A stretch of DNA of 64,000 nucleotides, from NCBI GenBank assembly GCA_016288005.1, contig JAEEXY010000001.1, positions 1 through 64,000 of the forward strand, in the 5' to 3' direction. This DNA comes from Lachnospiraceae bacterium (GTDB lineage Bacteria; Bacillota; Clostridia; Lachnospirales; Lachnospiraceae). Position numbers and translations under genes: made by a program. Of this stretch, positions 8,059-15,076 are shown piece by piece (position 1 is the stretch's first letter; each line of letters starts with the position of its first letter). The notes under the pieces are model-generated. The model ran no database searches, had not been told where the DNA came from, and saw nothing but the letters and a program-made list of their open reading frames with translations.

Positions 8059-9282
8059 ATGGGAATTTTTGAAGAACTGCAGGAGAGAGGCCTGATCGCG
8101 CAGACTACCGATGAAGCGCAGATCAGAGACCTGGTAAACAACGGAAAGGCAACTTTCTACATCGGATTTGACTGTACCGCGGACAGCCTTACGGCAGGTC
8201 ATTTCATGGCTCTTACGCTCATGAAGAGACTGCAGCAGGCAGGCAACAGGCCTATAGCGCTGATCGGCGGCGGCACAACGATGATCGGTGACCCTTCGGG
8301 CCGCAGCGATATGAGAAAGATGCTCACCCGCGAGGACATTGACCACAACGCGGAGTGCTTTAAGCGCCAGATGGAGAAGTTCATCGATTTCTCCGATGAC
8401 AAGGCGATCATGGTCAACAACGCCGACTGGCTGATGAACCTGAACTACATCGAGCTCTTAAGAGAAGTGGGCGCATGTTTCTCGGTAAACAACATGCTCA
8501 GAGCCGAGTGCTACAAGCAGCGCATGGAGAAGGGACTTTCCTTCCTTGAGTTCAACTACATGATCATGCAGAGCTACGACTTCTATTACATGTTCCAGAA
8601 GTACAACTGCAACCTCGAGTTCGGCGGAGACGATCAGTGGAGCAACATGCTCGGCGGTACCGAGCTGATCCGCAGAAAGCTCGGCAAGGACGCTCATGCG
8701 ATGACGATCACCCTGCTTACCGATTCGAACGGCAACAAGATGGGCAAGACCGCAGGCAACGCCGTATGGCTCGATCCCAACAAGACCACACCTTTCGAGT
8801 TCTACCAGTACTGGAGAAATATCGGCGATGCCGATGTGGACAAGTGCATCAAGATGCTCACATTCCTTCCCATGGAGCAGATCCGTGAGATCGAGAAGTG
8901 GGATCCTTCGCGCATCAACGAGAAGAAGATGCTGCTCGCTCACGAGCTGACCGAGCTCGTTCACGGCAAGGAAGAGGCTGATAAGGCTGAGGCTACCGCA
9001 AAGGCACTGTTCGCAGGCGGCGGAGACGACGCAAATATGCCTACTACCACTATCGCTGCATCAGATGTACCCGCAGAGGGGATCAGCGTGATCGATCTCT
9101 TAAGCCTTTGCCAGCTCATTCCTTCGAGAGGCGAGGGACGTCGTCTGATCGAGCAGGGCGGTGTATCCATCGACGGAGAGAAGGTTACCGCATTCGACCA
9201 GAAAGTCAGCGCCGATGCGCTCAAAGAGGGCGTTAAGATCAAGAAGGGCAAGAAGATATTCCATAAGGCTGTGATCGGCTGA
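8059..9282 (+). CDS. tyrS: Tyrosyl-tRNA synthetase
   Basis: The 407-residue class I synthetase charges tRNA-Tyr with tyrosine in the cytosol. The HIGH-type motif is TAGH (about residues 45-48) and the KMSKS-type loop is KMGKT (about 227-231). The tyrosine-site stretch SYDFYYMFQKYNCNLEFGGD and the GGDDQW motif are present, and an S4 RNA-binding domain closes the protein (about 340-405). AAGGAGG sits a few bases before the ATG. Expression is controlled by the T-box leader directly upstream. Length and motifs are ordinary for bacterial TyrRS. Confidence 0.98.
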   Translation: MGIFEELQERGLIAQTTDEAQIRDLVNNGKATFYIGFDCTADSLTAGHFMALTLMKRLQQAGNRPIALIGGGTTMIGDPSGRSDMRKMLTREDIDHNAECFKRQMEKFIDFSDDKAIMVNNADWLMNLNYIELLREVGACFSVNNMLRAECYKQRMEKGLSFLEFNYMIMQSYDFYYMFQKYNCNLEFGGDDQWSNMLGGTELIRRKLGKDAHAMTITLLTDSNGNKMGKTAGNAVWLDPNKTTPFEFYQYWRNIGDADVDKCIKMLTFLPMEQIREIEKWDPSRINEKKMLLAHELTELVHGKEEADKAEATAKALFAGGGDDANMPTTTIAASDVPAEGISVIDLLSLCQLIPSRGEGRRLIEQGGVSIDGEKVTAFDQKVSADALKEGVKIKKGKKIFHKAVIG

Positions 9283-9328
9283 TCACACGGCTGTAGAGCC
9301 CTGCCCCTGCCTGTATAAGGAGTGTTAT

Positions 9329-10006
9329 ATGTTAAACGATCTTAAGGATTTTGTGGTTGTGACCGGGCATTACGGCTGCGGCAAGACCAATTTTTCCATT
9401 AATCTCGCCCTGGACTATGCGGCAAAGGGACGTAAGGTCACGATCGTGGATATGGACCTTGTTAATCCCTATTTCCGTACATCCGACTATCGCGAGCTGC
9501 TAGAGAGCAAAGGGATAGAGGTCATCGCGCCCGTGTTCGGACATACGAATCTCGATATCCCTTCGCTTCCGGCGTCGATGTACTCGATATTTGACTCAAA
9601 GGATATGGTCATCGTCGATGTCGGCGGAGATGATGTCGGATCAACAGTCCTCGGCCGCTTCAGGCCGAAGTTCGAAGGCCTCGATTACGACATGCTCTAT
9701 GTTGTAAACCGTTTCAGAAACCTGACCGCCACTCCCGAAGAGGCTGTCGAAGTACTGAACGAGATCAAAGCCGTCAGCGGGCTCACACCCACCGGCCTTA
9801 TTAATAACTCACACCTCATGCAGGAAACCGACGCCAAGATCATCGCGGAAGGCATTGACTTCACCGGACGCATCAGCAATCTCACCGGCCTGCCTGTCAA
9901 AGCGACCACCCTGCGCCGCGATCTATATAACTCTGATATTAAAGATGCGTACGACGACGCGGAGCATTTTTACCCCATCGACATCCATGTGTCGGTGTGC
10001 TGGTGA
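9329..10006 (+). CDS. MinD/ParA-like P-loop ATPase
   Basis: The 225-residue protein has a Walker A loop GHYGCGKT (residues 13-20), the deviant-type DMDLVNPYFR stretch after strand 2, and a Walker B-like MVIVDVGGDDVG. It therefore belongs to the SIMIBI (MinD/Mrp/ParA) group but is short and lacks a DNA-binding or membrane-targeting tail that I can see. Similar stand-alone ATPases often sit next to 2-oxoacid:ferredoxin oxidoreductase genes in Clostridia, and one is encoded about 2.5 kb downstream here. A role in handling the iron-sulfur enzyme is possible but unproven. It may be co-transcribed with tyrS (46-bp gap, no terminator seen). Confidence 0.8.
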   Translation: MLNDLKDFVVVTGHYGCGKTNFSINLALDYAAKGRKVTIVDMDLVNPYFRTSDYRELLESKGIEVIAPVFGHTNLDIPSLPASMYSIFDSKDMVIVDVGGDDVGSTVLGRFRPKFEGLDYDMLYVVNRFRNLTATPEEAVEVLNEIKAVSGLTPTGLINNSHLMQETDAKIIAEGIDFTGRISNLTGLPVKATTLRRDLYNSDIKDAYDDAEHFYPIDIHVSVCW

Positions 10007-10198
10007 TACTTGTCATAATATGTGATCAGGGGACATGTGAATGAATTAACCCAAGCTCTTGTTTGCACAACAAGCTTCATCTAAATGCTCTTTTATCGGG
10101 AGTTTGTAAATATATTCTTTTTGTAAGTATTGTCCGCTGATAAATATTTGTTATACATATACTTCGGGTATGTAGTGGGTGCGGCGCGCCCGTATGTG

Positions 10199-10299
10199 TT
10201 TTCTGCGACCCGTAGAGGACGCCGGCACTTATCGACCGTATTGTGGTCGATTATGTGTCCGCTGCGTCCGAAGCCGGAGCGAGAGCGTGTCGCAGAAAA
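10199..10299 (+). promoter_or_regulatory. Candidate structured RNA leader before the P-loop/GNAT gene
   Basis: Within the 355-bp gap 10007-10361, the stretch 10199-10299 is closed by an 11-bp perfect helix (10199-10209 with 10289-10299). Nested helices inside are GGACGC/GCGTCC (10217-10222 with 10264-10269), GGCAC/GTGTC, and ATCGACC/GGTCGAT (10231-10237 with 10245-10251). A further pairing CCGGC (10222-10226) with GCCGG (10273-10277) could form a pseudoknot or an alternative fold. A hairpin around 10158-10175 and a possible promoter (TTGTCC-N16-TATACA) precede it. The rest of the gap (10007-10140) is AT-rich with one hairpin near 10050. I do not recognise the RNA class. Confidence 0.5.
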
Positions 10300-10361
10300 T
10301 ATATACGAGGCAGCCGCACCTTATTTCGAGAAACCGGACTTTTTTGAAAGGAGGCACCGTC

Positions 10362-11414
10362 ATGGACCTGATAGTTATAATCGGCAGCGGCGCCGTCGGA
10401 AAAATGACCGTCGGCCAGGAACTCATGAAGATCACCGATTTCCGCCTGTTCCACAACCACATGATGATCGAGCCGGTCATCGAGGTATTCGGCAGGTTCC
10501 AGGCGGATGTCATCGCGAAACTCCGTGAAGACGTGATCGACGAATTCTTAAAGACAGAGTACCGCGGCATGATATTTACGATCATGTGGGCCTTTGACAT
10601 GCAGTCGGACTGGGATTACGTAAAGAGCATCACGGATAAGTTCGAAGCCACCGGAGGCACCGTTTATTATGTTGAACTCGTGGCCGACAGGGCAGTCAGG
10701 ATCGAGCGGAACAAGACCGAGAACAGGCTCAGGAACAAGGCTTCAAAGCGCGATATCGCCGTATCCGAGGACAGGATGATACGCGAGGAGACCAAGTACA
10801 GACTGGTGAGCAACGACGGAGAGATACCGTTCGAACATTACATAAAGATCGACAATACAAACCTTGAGCCCGATGTTGTCGCGCGCATGATAAAGGAGCA
10901 TTTCGATCTGCCGGGAAAGAGCAGGACCGAACTGTTAAGCCGCGTGAAGCTTGAAGAAGTAAAACCTGACGAGCTGCGGCAGATGTACGAGATGCAGATC
11001 GAGAGCTTTATGCCGCTGTATGAGAAATATCATGACGCAGGGTCTCCCGCAATCGAGTCCTTCGAGCGCGTAAAGGCCAGAGCCGAAAGACCGAACAGGA
11101 AATACTATTTTATCGTCATGGACGGCGCGAGAGTAGGCGCGGTAAATCTCGGGCACAATGATGCCGAAGAAAAGAAAGTGTCCTGTATCAGCCCGATATT
11201 CATTCTCCCGAGATACCAGAACCGCGGGATTGGATATGCCGCGATTCAGAGATCGTTCGCGATGTACCCCGAAGTAAAATGCTGGAAGCTCGAGACGATC
11301 CTTCAGGAGAAACTGAACTGCCATCTCTATGAGAAATGCGGCTTTGTCAGGGTAGGCGAAGAGAAACCGGTCAACGACGTCATGACTTTGATCGATTACG
11401 AACTGAATCTTTAA
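10362..11414 (+). CDS. P-loop kinase-like domain fused to a GNAT acetyltransferase
   Basis: The 350-residue protein joins two cytosolic domains. Residues 1-180 form a small P-loop domain with Walker A GSGAVGKMTVG near the N-terminus, like nucleotide or shikimate kinase-type ATPases. Residues 190-350 form a GNAT acyltransferase with the acetyl-CoA loop RYQNRGIGYAAI and the C-terminal LYEKCGF motif. Either domain is normally found alone, so this is a domain fusion. The substrate is unknown; phosphorylation and acetylation of one small molecule is only a guess. I start at ATG 10362 because AAAGGAGG lies 8 nt upstream. The frame is open further upstream, but that DNA forms the structured leader. 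A terminator follows. Confidence 0.8.
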   Translation: MDLIVIIGSGAVGKMTVGQELMKITDFRLFHNHMMIEPVIEVFGRFQADVIAKLREDVIDEFLKTEYRGMIFTIMWAFDMQSDWDYVKSITDKFEATGGTVYYVELVADRAVRIERNKTENRLRNKASKRDIAVSEDRMIREETKYRLVSNDGEIPFEHYIKIDNTNLEPDVVARMIKEHFDLPGKSRTELLSRVKLEEVKPDELRQMYEMQIESFMPLYEKYHDAGSPAIESFERVKARAERPNRKYYFIVMDGARVGAVNLGHNDAEEKKVSCISPIFILPRYQNRGIGYAAIQRSFAMYPEVKCWKLETILQEKLNCHLYEKCGFVRVGEEKPVNDVMTLIDYELNL

Positions 11415-11418
11415 TTGA

Positions 11419-11463
11419 AAAATCGCTCCACAAGTTATATCATTAACTGTGGAGCAATTTTAT
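11419..11463 (+). terminator. Rho-independent terminator after P-loop/GNAT gene
   Basis: A 14-bp stem (11419-11432 with 11448-11461, one mismatch), extended inside by AGTTA/TAACT, ends in a T-rich 3' arm directly after the stop codon. Confidence 0.8.
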
Positions 11464-11465
11464 TA

Positions 11466-11503
11466 CTGAAAGGCGAGTGCCTGAAAGGCGAGTGCCTGAA
11501 AGG
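11466..11503 (+). repeat. Tandem 15-bp repeat carrying Shine-Dalgarno-like motifs
   Basis: CTGAAAGGCGAGTGC occurs twice in tandem, followed by a third partial CTGAAAGG just before the YitT start codon. Each unit contains AAAGG, so the array provides three possible ribosome-binding elements, the last about 10 nt from the ATG at 11514. Confidence 0.85.
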
Positions 11504-11513
11504 ATATCATCTA

Positions 11514-12350
11514 ATGAACAAACGAGTATCTGAGGCAGGATCATATCTGTTTATCATCATCGGAGCGCTGATGGCGAGCTTTGCCGTTGCGGTGCTGCTG
11601 ATCCCGAACGACGCGATCGACTACGGAACCGCGGGCATTGCGATCATTATCAGCAAGCTGACGGGATTTAATCTGTCGATATGCGTTGCGGTGGTTTTCG
11701 CACCCTTCCTTATCGCCGGTGCTGTTATGCTGGGCAAGCATTTCGGCATCAAGGCAATACTCGGATCGGTCGTATACACCCTGGGACTCGCGATCTTTGA
11801 GGAGTATCACGTCGAGATCGATACAGAGCATTTCCTGGCAGTTGTATTCGGAGGCGCGATACTGGGCGCGGGCCTGTCGATCATCCTGAAGAACGGCGGC
11901 TGCATAGACGGTTCGGAGATATTCGCGAACATCATCCTGAAAAAGATTTCCGATAAGACCGGAAAGAACTTCAGTATGACCTATATCCTGGTCGGCTTCA
12001 ACGCCTGCGTTTACATCGCGGTATTCCTGCTGATCAACAAGAGCGCGGCGCTCATGAGCCTGCTGGTGTATGTGGTCGCGACATCGATCATCAACCGGTT
12101 TACGGACCATTTCGAAGCGATCAAACAGGTTACGATCATAACGAAGACGCCGGACGCGATCGTTGCTGCCATCAAGGACGAGCTGAACAAGACCTGCACC
12201 ATGATGAATTCCTACGGCGCGATAGCGGGAGAGAACAAGACCCTGATCTGCTATGTAAACTACTTCGAACTGCCCGTGATCAAGGAAATCATCGAGCGCA
12301 ACAAGGGCACTTTCAGTACGGTTTCCACAATTGACGAGATATTGAGGTAA
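11514..12350 (+). CDS. YitT family membrane protein (DUF2179 tail)
   Basis: The 278-residue protein has a hydrophobic N-terminal two-thirds with about five or six membrane helices (for example AGSYLFIIIGALMASFAVAV) and the YitT hallmark GGAILGAGLSIILKNGGC-IDGSE. A soluble C-terminal DUF2179 domain (about residues 200-275) begins near KQVTIITKTPDAI. The role of YitT proteins is not firmly known; they are widespread in Firmicutes. I set the start at 11514 because the upstream in-frame codons run through a terminator hairpin and the tandem repeat. The gene appears monocistronic, and a separate promoter follows for the next operon. Confidence 0.85.
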   Translation: MNKRVSEAGSYLFIIIGALMASFAVAVLLIPNDAIDYGTAGIAIIISKLTGFNLSICVAVVFAPFLIAGAVMLGKHFGIKAILGSVVYTLGLAIFEEYHVEIDTEHFLAVVFGGAILGAGLSIILKNGGCIDGSEIFANIILKKISDKTGKNFSMTYILVGFNACVYIAVFLLINKSAALMSLLVYVVATSIINRFTDHFEAIKQVTIITKTPDAIVAAIKDELNKTCTMMNSYGAIAGENKTLICYVNYFELPVIKEIIERNKGTFSTVSTIDEILR

Positions 12351-12398
12351 ATTTTATACATTAAAATGAATAAAAAATGCGTTTACTTTAAAATTTCG

Positions 12399-12427
12399 TT
12401 GCGTTAAAGTGATAAAGGTGATATACT
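12399..12427 (+). promoter_or_regulatory. Promoter of the 2-oxoacid:ferredoxin oxidoreductase operon
   Basis: TTGCGT (12399-12404) and TATACT (12422-12427) are 17 bp apart, about 50 bp before the ferredoxin-subunit start. Confidence 0.65.
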
Positions 12428-12478
12428 CATCAAAATAGATCAATTTCTATGGAAAAAGGAATGTAAGGAGGCGTGAAG

Positions 12479-12685
12479 ATGGCAAGTATTACGATCAAAG
12501 AGGACTCCTGCAAGGGTTGCGAAATGTGCGTTAACGCCTGCCCCAAGCATCTGATCGAGCTCAATAAGGAGAAGATCAATGCAAAGGGTTACCACCCCGC
12601 AAGGATGACCGACCAGTCGCAGTGCATCGGATGCAAATCGTGCGCGATCATGTGTCCGGATGTCTGTATAACGGTCGAGCGCTGA
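12479..12685 (+). CDS. 2-oxoacid:ferredoxin oxidoreductase, delta (4Fe-4S) subunit
   Basis: This 68-residue protein is a two-cluster ferredoxin with CKGCEMCVNACP and CIGCKSCAIMCP, enough for two 4Fe-4S clusters. It would relay electrons from the TPP centre of the oxidoreductase to free ferredoxin. AAGGAGG lies 7 nt before ATG 12479; a GTG two codons upstream is too close to that site to be the start. It leads a four-gene operon with the alpha, beta and gamma subunits. Confidence 0.93.
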   Translation: MASITIKEDSCKGCEMCVNACPKHLIELNKEKINAKGYHPARMTDQSQCIGCKSCAIMCPDVCITVER

Positions 12686-12716
12686 ACGTATAATTAATGA
12701 ATAGGAGATTACTATC

Positions 12717-13781
12717 ATGGCAGAGAAAGTTTTAATGAAAGGAAATGAGGCGCTCGGCGAGGCCGCACTGCGTGCAGGCTGCCGTCATTTCTTCGGTTAT
12801 CCGATCACGCCTCAGACCGAGCTTTCGGCTTATCTGTCCAAGAAGATGCCCAAATGCGGCGGCACCTTCCTTCAGGCGGAATCCGAGCTCGCGGCTATCA
12901 ATATGGTACTTGGCGCAGGCGCTACGGGCGTACGCGCTATGACTTCGTCTTCTTCCCCCGGAATCTCGCTTAAATCCGAGGGTATCAGCTATATCGCGGG
13001 TTCCGACGTTCCCTGCGTTATCATCAACGTACAGCGCGGCGGCCCCGGACTCGGCAGCATCCAGCCTTCACAGGCAGATTACTGGCAGGCTACTAAGGCT
13101 ACCGGACACGGCGATTTCCAGATCTTCGTACTGGCTCCTTCGACCGTTCAGGAGATGGCCGATTTCGTAGCGCTGGCATTTGATACGGCGGAGAAATACA
13201 GAGTTCCCGCCATGATCCTTTCCGACGGTATGATGGGCCAGATGATGGAGCCCGTTCTCTTCCCCGAGGAGAGCGAGGTTAAGACCGTAGAGAAGCCCTG
13301 GGCGGCCTGCGGACACGGCGGAAAGAGACCTCACAATATCGTCAATTCCCTCTACATCGAGGCGAAGGACCTTGAAAAGACCGTTATCGAGCGCTATGAG
13401 CGCTATGAGAAGATCAAGGCGAACGAGCAGCGCGCCGAGTCTTACATGACCGAGGACGCTGAGATCGTTATCGTTGCGTACGGCGCTTCCTCACGTGTAT
13501 CGCGCAGCGCTGTGGACGCGGCACGCGCGGAGGGCATAAAGGCCGGACTTGTTCGTCCGATCACCCTCTGGCCTTTCCCTGTAGACGCCATCGAGGCCAC
13601 CATCCCTAACGCAAAACAGTATCTGGCTGTTGAGATGAGCATGGGACAGATGGTAGACGATGTAAGACTCGCTGTTAACGGACGCAGGCCCGTCAGCTTC
13701 TTCGGACGCACGGGAGGCATCATCCCGACACCCGCGGAGGTTCTCGGCGAGATCAAAAAATTAGCAGGTAAGGAGGCGTAA
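12717..13781 (+). CDS. vorB: 2-oxoacid:ferredoxin oxidoreductase, alpha subunit (VorB-type)
   Basis: The 354-residue protein opens with MKGNEALGEAALRAGCRHFF and GYPITPQTEL, the pattern of the pyrimidine-binding subunit of 2-oxoisovalerate or 2-oxoglutarate:ferredoxin oxidoreductases. The enzyme cleaves a 2-oxoacid with CoA to an acyl-CoA, CO2 and reduced ferredoxin. By similarity I favour branched-chain 2-oxoacids (VorB in common annotation), but a 2-oxoglutarate role cannot be excluded by motif. It is 31 nt downstream of the delta subunit and 4 nt upstream of the beta subunit, so the operon is tightly organised. Confidence 0.92.
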   Translation: MAEKVLMKGNEALGEAALRAGCRHFFGYPITPQTELSAYLSKKMPKCGGTFLQAESELAAINMVLGAGATGVRAMTSSSSPGISLKSEGISYIAGSDVPCVIINVQRGGPGLGSIQPSQADYWQATKATGHGDFQIFVLAPSTVQEMADFVALAFDTAEKYRVPAMILSDGMMGQMMEPVLFPEESEVKTVEKPWAACGHGGKRPHNIVNSLYIEAKDLEKTVIERYERYEKIKANEQRAESYMTEDAEIVIVAYGASSRVSRSAVDAARAEGIKAGLVRPITLWPFPVDAIEATIPNAKQYLAVEMSMGQMVDDVRLAVNGRRPVSFFGRTGGIIPTPAEVLGEIKKLAGKEA

Positions 13782-13785
13782 GGCA

Positions 13786-14538
13786 ATGGCAGTAGTATTT
13801 GAAAAACCCCATGCATTGACAGATGCGCCGTTTCATTATTGCCCCGGCTGCACACACGGTATAGTTCACCGCCTCGTTGCCGAAGCGATCGACGAGCTGG
13901 GCATCGAAGGCAGGGCAGTAGGCGTTGCATCCGTAGGATGCTCGGTATTCAGTTATAATTATTTCGCATGTGATATGGTGCAGTCCCCTCACGGACGCGC
14001 ACAGGCGGTTGCGACCGGCATCAAGCGCGCACAGCCCCAGGATATCGTTTTCACATATCAGGGCGACGGCGACCTCGCGGCCATCGGTACCTGCGAGACC
14101 GTACATGCGGCCACACGCGGTGAGAATATCACCGTAATCTTCATCAATAACGCGATATACGGCATGACGGGCGGCCAGATGGCTCCCACATCGCTTCCCG
14201 GACAGGTTACGCAGACCACTCCTTACGGACGTGACGTTAAGACCGCCGGTTATCCGATCCGTATGTGCGAGATGCTCTCGACGCTCGACGGCGTGGCTCT
14301 TGCGCAGCGCGTTACCGTAGATAACGTAAAGCACGTGAACGAGGCCAAGAAGGCCATCAAGAAGGCCTTTGAGAACCAGATCAACGGACTCGGTTATTCG
14401 ATCGTAGAGGTCGTTTCCACATGTCCCACGAACTGGGGTCTGTCTCCCGCGGACGCTGTAAAGTGGCTGCAGGACAACATGCTTCCTTACTATCCGCTCG
14501 GCGTATATAAGGACATCACTGCAAAGGAGGAGGCATGA
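13786..14538 (+). CDS. 2-oxoacid:ferredoxin oxidoreductase, beta (TPP-binding) subunit
   Basis: The 250-residue subunit binds thiamine diphosphate. The entry motif HYCPGCTHGIVHRL, the conserved VGCSVF, and the TPP/Mg motif GDGDLAAIG followed by NNAIYGMTGGQMAPTS are all present. Together with the alpha subunit just upstream it forms the catalytic centre that decarboxylates the 2-oxoacid. The gene overlaps the gamma-subunit reading frame region closely (1-nt gap), which implies coupled translation. The size is normal for the family. Confidence 0.94.
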   Translation: MAVVFEKPHALTDAPFHYCPGCTHGIVHRLVAEAIDELGIEGRAVGVASVGCSVFSYNYFACDMVQSPHGRAQAVATGIKRAQPQDIVFTYQGDGDLAAIGTCETVHAATRGENITVIFINNAIYGMTGGQMAPTSLPGQVTQTTPYGRDVKTAGYPIRMCEMLSTLDGVALAQRVTVDNVKHVNEAKKAIKKAFENQINGLGYSIVEVVSTCPTNWGLSPADAVKWLQDNMLPYYPLGVYKDITAKEEA

Positions 14539-14539
14539 T

Positions 14540-15073
14540 ATGAGCACTATGAATGTTTTGCTGGCAGGCTTCGGCGGCCAGGGTATCCTCTTTGCGGGCA
14601 AAGTTATGGCGTATTCGGCGCTGGTTGAAGGAAAGGAGCTTAGCTGGCTGCCTTCGTACGGTCCCGAGATGCGCGGAGGCACATGCAACTGCTCCGTAGT
14701 TATCAGCGACAAGTCGATCGGTTCTCCTCAGGTTACGAACCCCGACATCCTGATCGCGATGAACAGACCTTCGCTCGAGAAATTCGTCAACAATGTTGTT
14801 CCCGGAGGGATCATCATCATGGACAGCTCGACCATCGATGTAGAGGTTGAGCGCAAGGACATCAAGGTATTCAAGGTTCCCGCCACCGCCATCGCGGATG
14901 AGAACGGACTTAAGGGCCTCGCGAATATCATTCTTGTCGGAAAGCTCTTTAAGGAAACGGGATTTGTTTCCGAAGAGAATCTGGATCTCGGCCTTCAGAA
15001 ATGCATCCCGCCCAAGAAGGCGGCCATGCTCGATACAAACCGAAAGGCGCTTGAGATAGGGCGTAATCAGTAA
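14540..15073 (+). CDS. 2-oxoacid:ferredoxin oxidoreductase, gamma subunit
   Basis: The 177-residue protein begins with VLLAGFGGQGILFAGKVMAY and contains SWLPSYGPEMRGGTCNC, both diagnostic of the gamma subunit, which helps bind CoA and completes the active enzyme. With the three preceding genes it forms a delta-alpha-beta-gamma set of separate polypeptides. Its stop codon is only 3 nt upstream of the GH115 start, so the oxidoreductase and the glycosidase probably share a transcript. Confidence 0.94.
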   Translation: MSTMNVLLAGFGGQGILFAGKVMAYSALVEGKELSWLPSYGPEMRGGTCNCSVVISDKSIGSPQVTNPDILIAMNRPSLEKFVNNVVPGGIIIMDSSTIDVEVERKDIKVFKVPATAIADENGLKGLANIILVGKLFKETGFVSEENLDLGLQKCIPPKKAAMLDTNRKALEIGRNQ

Positions 15074-15076
15074 ATA

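Noticed and set aside
10179-10361. N-terminal extension of the P-loop/GNAT protein, since the frame is open upstream.
   Set aside because: The translated extension is Arg/Cys-rich without similarity to the domain, the DNA forms strong helices, and a good ribosome site precedes ATG 10362.
11415-11513. Longer YitT start at 11415.
   Set aside because: These codons run through a terminator hairpin and a tandem repeat; the family-like sequence begins at 11514.
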